The notes beneath the pieces were generated by a model. It was given only the letters and a program-made list of their open reading frames with translations. It searched no databases and had not been told where the DNA came from. Of a DNA stretch of 11,106 nt, positions 6,548 to 11,106 are shown piece by piece. Numbering within the stretch: the stretch's first letter is position 1; every line of letters starts with the position of its first letter. Source of the DNA: CAYSLA01 sp964431685 (GTDB lineage: Bacteria > Armatimonadota > UBA5829); NCBI GenBank assembly GCA_964431685.1, contig CAYSLA010000115.1, positions 1 through 11,106 of the forward strand. The letters are read 5' to 3'. The translations under genes were made by a program, and so were the position numbers.

Positions 6548-8213
6548 ATGTCCGTGACGTTTTCCAAGATAAACTCTTCTGCTGCAACGCTGACAAAGAA
6601 CAGAACCGAGGGCTCCGTAGTCCCGTCCTCGGGGATGTGTGTGACCTGTGTGGATGGATGTATCGGGATGTGCGAGATAGGCAAATCCGCATACAGGGGT
6701 CACGAGGTCATCTATCCACAGCCATTCGGAGTGATAACTACCGCTGGCGAGAAAGTCTACCCTGTAGACTATTCCCACTTCAACATCATGGGAACTGCGG
6801 TTGGCGCGCACGGAATGAAGCCGGACAGCAACAAGGCCATCTTCCCCGCGGTCAACCTGGAAGTAAGGATCGGTCACGACAAGGCGCTGAAATTCCGCTA
6901 CCCGTGGATCACGTCCGGCATGGGATCAACCGATGTCGCGAAGAATAACTGGGAGGGGCTTGCGATCGGGTCCGCCTTGTCGGGAACAGCTCTCACTATT
7001 GGTGAAAACGTGGCTGGAATGGACACCGATGCAACCATACGTGACGGCCGGGTTGTCGACACCGCAGACCTGAAGAAGCGAGTCAAGCTATACAAGGATC
7101 ATCAGCGGGACGGCTACGGCGCCATCGTCGTGCAGGCTAATGTCGAGGACACCTACCTGGGAGTCCAGGAGTACGCGGTCAGTGAGCTCGGAGTGGAATG
7201 CGTAGAGCTCAAGTGGGGTCAGGGTGCGAAAGACATCGGCGGCGAGGTGAAGATACGTGAACTCGACAAAGCTCAGAACCTCTACAAGCGGGGCTACGTG
7301 GTCCTGCCGAACCCAACCGATCCAGAGGTGATCGAGGCTTTCAACCGTGGGAGTTTCAAGGAGTTTGAGAGGCACTCGCGCGTGGGAATGGTGGACGAGG
7401 AGTCATTTGCACAGCGCGTCGACGAGCTTCGGAAGGCAGGCGCGAAATACGTGTTCTTGAAGACCGGAGCCTACAGGCCTGCTGACCTTGCCAGGGCGGT
7501 GGCGTTCAGTTCCAAGTACGGCATTGACCTACTCACAGTCGACGGCGCTGGTGGAGGCACAGGAATGAGCCCGTGGCGGATGATGAACGAGTGGGGAGTG
7601 CCGCCGGTGCACTTGCATTCGCTGCTGTACCAGTATGCAAAGCGCCTGGCCGACAGTGGAAGGAATCTGCCCGCTTTGGCGGTCAACGGTGGCTTCACAT
7701 TCGAGGACCAGATATACAAAGGGCTTGCAATGGGCGCACCGTTCGTCAAGCTTGTAGGAATGGCCCGCAGCCCGATCGCGGCCGCGATGGTGGGAAAGAC
7801 CATCGGCCAAGCCATCAATGCTCACGAAATCCCCGTATACGTTGCAAGATTCGGCTACTCCGTGGACGAGATATTCGTGACAGCAAGCCACCTGCGGCAC
7901 GAATTGGGCAGCGACGAGTTCGACAAGATACCGANNNNNNNNNNNNNNNNNNNNNNNNNNNNNNNNNNNNNNNNNNNNNNNNNNNNNNNNNNNNNNNNNN
8001 NNNNNNNNNNNNNNNNNNNNNNNNNNNNNNNNNNATTTCGAGCGGCTCGCACAAGGACTGAGGCAGTTGATGGCAGGGAACCGAAAATTCGACCTGAGCC
8101 ACATCTCGCGTAGTGACATTGCGGCACTGACTCCCGAAGCAGCAAAGATCAGCGGTATTCCGCACGTGATGGACATAGACAAAGAAGAAGTCGACAGCAT
8201 CCTGGGAGTGTAG
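6548..8213 (+). CDS. FMN-binding glutamate-synthase-domain protein (GltB2-like, no amidotransferase)
   Basis: 462 residues are visible before a 100-N gap and 58 after it. The C-terminal part lies in the frame starting at 8037 and ends at TAG 8211-8213. It is a TIM-barrel FMN protein of the glutamate synthase central/FMN-domain family: KWGQGAKDIGGEV (223-235), DGAGGGTGMSP (332-342) and NGGF (380) followed by the LAMGAPFVKLVG phosphate-binding region. The N terminus carries C31-x2-C34-x3-C38-x3-C42, a likely iron-sulfur or metal site. The only other visible cysteine is C218, so the [3Fe-4S] ligands of true GltB are missing, and there is no glutaminase domain. It therefore cannot be a complete glutamate synthase alone. 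The ATG at 6548 is chosen over 6530 because GGAGG (6532-6536) lies 11 bases before it and it follows the preceding stop by one base. Electron supply from the upstream complex is plausible but inferred. Confidence 0.85.
7935..8034. other. Assembly gap (100 N) inside the GltB2-like gene
   Basis: Exactly 100 N. Taken literally, the gap throws the downstream frame off and gives a false C terminus rich in Arg and Pro. The natural frame starts at 8037 (FERLAQGLRQLMAGNRKF...) and continues to the stop at 8213. The flanking frames rejoin if the missing length is a multiple of three. The protein family suggests only a short stretch is missing. Confidence 0.95.
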
Positions 8214-8214
8214 C

Positions 8215-8242
8215 GCAACTCCACAGGGTGTTCAGCAGTTGC
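8215..8242. terminator. Weak stem-loop between convergent genes
   Basis: GCAACT (8215-8220) pairs with AGTTGC (8237-8242) around a 16-base loop, two bases after the stop of the GltB2-like gene and facing the convergent kinase gene. No T-run follows on either strand, so it is at best a Rho-independent-like remnant or an mRNA-end stabiliser. A second small hairpin (CTGCC 8289-8293/GGCAG 8306-8310) lies in the same 109-base spacer. Confidence 0.25.
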
Positions 8243-8322
8243 AGCGGCGGAGCCATCGGGGATCGGCGCCAGTGGGCTTCGCGCACAACTGCCCGGCACG
8301 TGCATGGCAGCGATTGGAGAAG

Positions 8323-9012
8323 CTATCCTCTTCGTGTCAGCAGTTTGCGCGTGATGCGCCGGACGGACTCTCCGAACGCCTTCGCCGGCCGTTCGAACGG
8401 CAGAGGCTTAGCAAGTTCATCTCGGTCGTCTGCGGTCATCAGATGAGGAGCAAATCTGTCCTTCATACGCAGCAACGCGTTGCGGTCGGCACGAACGAAC
8501 TGCCTGAAGAGCCACACGAAGAAAGGGTTGAAGCCCCTACCCTTGAACACACATGCGGCAAAATCCACCACGTATGGCTTGCCGTCATCGCCAAGCATCG
8601 CGTTGCCGCGGCTTCGCAAGTCGCAGTGTGCGACACCTCGCTTGTGGACGCTATCTATCACCAGTCGCAACTTGTCAAAGTAGTCCTGTGTGAGCTCCTT
8701 GCCCGGAACATGGTCCAAACGTCGGCCAACGATCATCTCCATGGCGAGAGCGTATCGGTCGACTACCCCCGCAAGCTGCGGCACGCCATCCACACCCAAC
8801 AGATTGCGGAGTGCCCCGAACTCCCGGCGTATCAGTATCGGCCCAACGACCAAACGAAACAATGGATCGCTGGATCGGAAGTCTTTGACTACCAGCAGCC
8901 TGCCCCCTATATCGACAACACGCAGGTCCGGCCTGGTGCCGCCGGCACGGCGAAGATAGTCGACCGTGCCGGACTCTATCAGCTTGCGCGGTATACGTTG
9001 GAGTGAGGCCAT
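8323..9012 (-). CDS. Small Kdo/RIO-like protein kinase
   Basis: The protein has 229 residues with a compact protein-kinase-like fold. Expected catalytic residues are visible: ATP-binding lysine K43 (LLVVKDF), the helix-C glutamate E64 (RREFGAL), the catalytic loop HCDLRSRGN (H129, D131, N137) and a metal-binding DFA in place of DFG (D150). It thus looks enzymatically competent. The short length, lack of a long activation segment and the HxDLRxxN form resemble the lipopolysaccharide Kdo kinase/RIO/Bud32 side of the superfamily rather than Hanks-type kinases. Residues 160-175 have a hydrophobic FNPFFVWLF patch that could be a membrane-contacting or partner surface. It starts 16 bases after the protease stop on the same strand, so the two are probably co-transcribed. 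The ribosome site is weak. The substrate cannot be deduced; sugar or lipid phosphorylation is as possible as protein. Confidence 0.75.
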   Translation of the reverse strand: MASLQRIPRKLIESGTVDYLRRAGGTRPDLRVVDIGGRLLVVKDFRSSDPLFRLVVGPILIRREFGALRNLLGVDGVPQLAGVVDRYALAMEMIVGRRLDHVPGKELTQDYFDKLRLVIDSVHKRGVAHCDLRSRGNAMLGDDGKPYVVDFAACVFKGRGFNPFFVWLFRQFVRADRNALLRMKDRFAPHLMTADDRDELAKPLPFERPAKAFGESVRRITRKLLTRRG

Positions 9013-9028
9013 AGCTAGGTTCTACCCA

Positions 9029-11029
9029 CTATAGCACCTTAATGTCTGACTGCCGTCTCGGCCTGAGAACGCGTCTGGCGACCGATGAACCAGGCATAAT
9101 CTCACAACTGGATATGCCGGTCACGACGGCGACCCTGTTGATGTTGGGACGCACTATGGACAACCCTACATAAACATATATGCCAGTATTTCCGGTGCCG
9201 TCATCAAGATCGCTTCCGTCGTCCAGGTAGAACCAGTCAGTGCCAACATGTCTAACCTTGCCGGAAGCGCTCACCAGCAGTCCGATGTTATTAGCGCCTG
9301 TCGCCATCTCACGGGGATATGAGTACTGGTTCACCACTCCGACCTGATTGCCAAAAGCGCCACCGCCTATCGTCTTCTGGTTCATTCCCAGCGGGCGAGG
9401 CTTGGCGTTAGCCAGATCAACTCGCTTGGTGACCGCCGCGCTGGTTATGGCGACTTCGCCGGAAACTACCCCCACGGAGCCGGTGACGTCCACGAAGTCG
9501 CCATCCGCCAAGCCAGCAGGAGTCGAACCAGAGAAGTACAACATAACTCCGCTCGAACGATCCGTGTTCTGCACATAGAGTCGATTTGCGATCTCGCCCG
9601 ATGCTGTGGAGAGCACAACGCCGCTCAGCGACACTGGAGTTCCGGTAGCAGCGTTCTTCAGTGCGGGGATCGAGCCTGTTTCCTGAATGCTCTCCGTGAG
9701 GGCCCGATATGCATTCACTCTGCCATAACCAGTATAGATATCATAACCGGCGGGAGCGCAATCGTCAGCCGTACGTGTTAGCTGAACAAACACTTTCTGG
9801 TTGCTCCACTCTGGATGTGCTGACCACAACAAAGCGGCCACTCCCGATACGAACGGTGCGGAACAGGACGTACCGTCACTGTAGAAGTAGTCCCGATCCT
9901 CAAGCATGCTCGACGTGCTGACAATCATAGCGCCAGGAGCCACGACATCCAGGTACGGCCCGTAGTTGCTGCCGCCGGCACCCCAGTCCGCCGCGGTGCA
10001 CCTGCTGTCGTTCTGATTGCTGGCTCCTACGGCCAACGCAGAACTGTAGCTGGCAGGGTACATATCGGTCGATACGTTCTCGTTGCCTGACGCACAGATG
10101 CAAAGCGCGCCGTTTCCCCACGCATAGTCTACGGCATCCTTGAGAGCCTGCACGTCATCGGGTCCCGCAAGGCTCATGTTGATCACTCTGATCCCCAGGT
10201 CAACAGCGTACGTAACCCCCGCCGCCACATCGCTCTCCAGCCCGGAGCCGTCCGCAGCCATCACCTTTATGGGCACGATCGGACATCCCCAGGCGACGCC
10301 AGCCATGCCAATACTATTGTTCGTCGCCGCCCCCGCGATGCCCGCCATGAACGTCCCGTGAAACATCTTTATGCCCATCCCGTACGGGTCGACATTGTCG
10401 TCCATCGGATCGTTATCCCAGTTGACGAAGTCCCAGCCCATTGTATCGTCGACAAAACCGTTGTTGTCGTCGTCAATGCCGTTATTGGGGATTTCGCCGG
10501 GATTGGTCCATATTTTAGAGGCGAGGTCCGGGTGGCCGTAGTCTACCCCGGTGTCGATGATGGCTATCGGCACGCTCGGGCTGCCAGTGGTGATGGCCCA
10601 CGCTTCGGGCGCCCGAATGTCTGGCCGACGACTGGCTTCGGGGTAGTACAGTCCCCATTGCGGAACATACTCGTCGTATATCCAGAAGTAGTAGCCCTCC
10701 TGGAATATGATATCATTGGGAAAGACCGCTGTAATACGAAGTATGTGATTCGGCCCAACATACTCGACGGCAGGGTCCTTCTTCAGCTTGGCAATCGCAG
10801 ACTCGACTGACAACGACTTCGGAAGTTTCATTCTCTGCATCCGAGTCCGCCCCACGTCCTTCATATGGCTGATGCCGAGTGCTTTGACGCGCTGCTTGGC
10901 CTTAGTCTCGATTCCCTGCTTGTACTTTATGAGAATCTCGTCTTTTGCATATTCTGCGCAGGCAGGTATGGCAAGCCCTGCGATAATTATGCCCACAACT
11001 ACCGCGGCACGAAATCGGTTTAGAAGCAT
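9029..11029 (-). CDS. Secreted subtilisin-like serine protease (S8) with C-terminal beta-rich domains
   Basis: The protein has 666 residues. A signal peptide (1-25, basic start then hydrophobic core) ends in an Ala-Cys-Ala site. Residues about 28-100 are a fervidolysin-like inhibitory propeptide (DEILIKYKQG..., AVEYVGPNHIL). The peptidase domain spans about 140-445, with catalytic D159 (IIDTGVDYGHPDL), H224 (FHGTFMAG), oxyanion N316 (ASGNEN) and S388 (GTSCSAP). It has the acidic NNGIDDDNNGFVDD calcium-type insert. After about residue 455 come two beta-rich, OB-fold-like repeats (LSGVV...RLYVQNTDRSSGV...DFVDVTGSV and SGKVRHVGTDWFYLDDGS...VAVVTGIS), of a kind found in large secreted proteins. 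The product is probably extracellular or periplasmic, degrading protein. The ATG at 11029 is preferred over 11056 because GGGGAG lies 8 bases before it and the upstream ATG would sit at the very start of the predicted transcript. Confidence 0.92.
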   Translation of the reverse strand: MLLNRFRAAVVVGIIIAGLAIPACAEYAKDEILIKYKQGIETKAKQRVKALGISHMKDVGRTRMQRMKLPKSLSVESAIAKLKKDPAVEYVGPNHILRITAVFPNDIIFQEGYYFWIYDEYVPQWGLYYPEASRRPDIRAPEAWAITTGSPSVPIAIIDTGVDYGHPDLASKIWTNPGEIPNNGIDDDNNGFVDDTMGWDFVNWDNDPMDDNVDPYGMGIKMFHGTFMAGIAGAATNNSIGMAGVAWGCPIVPIKVMAADGSGLESDVAAGVTYAVDLGIRVINMSLAGPDDVQALKDAVDYAWGNGALCICASGNENVSTDMYPASYSSALAVGASNQNDSRCTAADWGAGGSNYGPYLDVVAPGAMIVSTSSMLEDRDYFYSDGTSCSAPFVSGVAALLWSAHPEWSNQKVFVQLTRTADDCAPAGYDIYTGYGRVNAYRALTESIQETGSIPALKNAATGTPVSLSGVVLSTASGEIANRLYVQNTDRSSGVMLYFSGSTPAGLADGDFVDVTGSVGVVSGEVAITSAAVTKRVDLANAKPRPLGMNQKTIGGGAFGNQVGVVNQYSYPREMATGANNIGLLVSASGKVRHVGTDWFYLDDGSDLDDGTGNTGIYVYVGLSIVRPNINRVAVVTGISSCEIMPGSSVARRVLRPRRQSDIKVL

Positions 11030-11064
11030 TGTTGGTTCTCCCCTCAGCAAACCCATCCATTTCC

Positions 11065-11070
11065 ATTATA
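11065..11070 (-). promoter_or_regulatory. Extended -10 promoter for the protease-kinase unit
   Basis: On the minus strand the sequence reads TGGTATAATGG: a perfect TATAAT (11070-11065) preceded by TG-N, the extended -10 form. No good -35 hexamer is seen at the usual distance, as expected for extended -10 promoters. The start of transcription would be near 11058, giving a leader of about 29 bases containing the GGGGAG ribosome site. Confidence 0.6.
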
Positions 11071-11106
11071 CCATGTATGAAGTCTGAAGAGGCGAACTAG
11101 TTCCAC

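Noticed and set aside
1842..8213. Respiratory complex I operon
   Set aside because: Only NuoE-, NuoF- and NuoG-N-like parts occur, NuoF is fused to GltD, and no membrane or quinone-module genes are present.
8239..9006. Plus-strand frame of 255 codons opposite the kinase
   Set aside because: The minus strand carries intact kinase motifs (lysine, HCDLR...N, DFA); the plus frame has none and is a mirror of it.
11030..11056. Upstream ATG at 11056 as the protease start
   Set aside because: It would lie at the very start of the predicted transcript, put an acidic non-signal stretch before the signal peptide, and cover the GGGGAG ribosome site of the ATG at 11029.
1..11106. tRNA, rRNA, CRISPR arrays, insertion sequences
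   Set aside because: Scanned by eye for T-loop sequences, regularly spaced direct repeats and transposase-like proteins; none found.

Overview
This window looks like a scaffold piece of a metagenome-assembled genome. It holds two runs of exactly 100 N, both inside genes. GC is moderately high, start codons are ATG and GTG, and Shine-Dalgarno sites are purine-rich. Three proteins have export signals, and the main operon encodes iron-sulfur flavoprotein electron carriers of the kind found in anaerobes. The subtilase with a glycine/aspartate-rich C-terminal tail resembles proteins I associate with Armatimonadota and neighbouring uncultured phyla; that taxonomic hint is weak.

Layout. At the left edge, reading leftwards off the window, is the first 43 codons of an Amt-type ammonium transporter with a signal peptide (1-130, minus). 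A 250-base divergent spacer follows, then an exported MsrB-MsrA methionine sulfoxide reductase fusion (381-1412, plus). A good sigma70-type promoter (1443-1472) then opens a leader of about 360 bases (1479-1841) packed with consecutive hairpins and containing competing complementary segments. I do not recognise its class.

The leader precedes a tightly packed four-gene operon (1842-8213, plus). It encodes a NuoE-like [2Fe-2S] subunit with an added zinc-ribbon tail, a NuoF-GltD fusion (first gap), a small NuoG/HydA-N-like iron-sulfur protein with an unusual cysteine-rich tail, and an FMN-binding glutamate-synthase-domain protein with its own N-terminal four-cysteine motif (second gap). The first three match the domain make-up of the Sporomusa-type electron-bifurcating transhydrogenases (Stn; NADH, NADPH and ferredoxin). 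The fourth is an extra flavoprotein whose role is open. No hydrogenase H-cluster domain and no complex I membrane subunit is present.

Convergent to the operon lies a two-gene minus-strand unit: a secreted subtilisin-like protease (11029-9029) with a recognisable -10 promoter element, and 16 bases further on a small Kdo/RIO-like protein kinase (9012-8323). Both gap lengths are placeholders: in each case the flanking reading frames rejoin only if the true missing length is a multiple of three.
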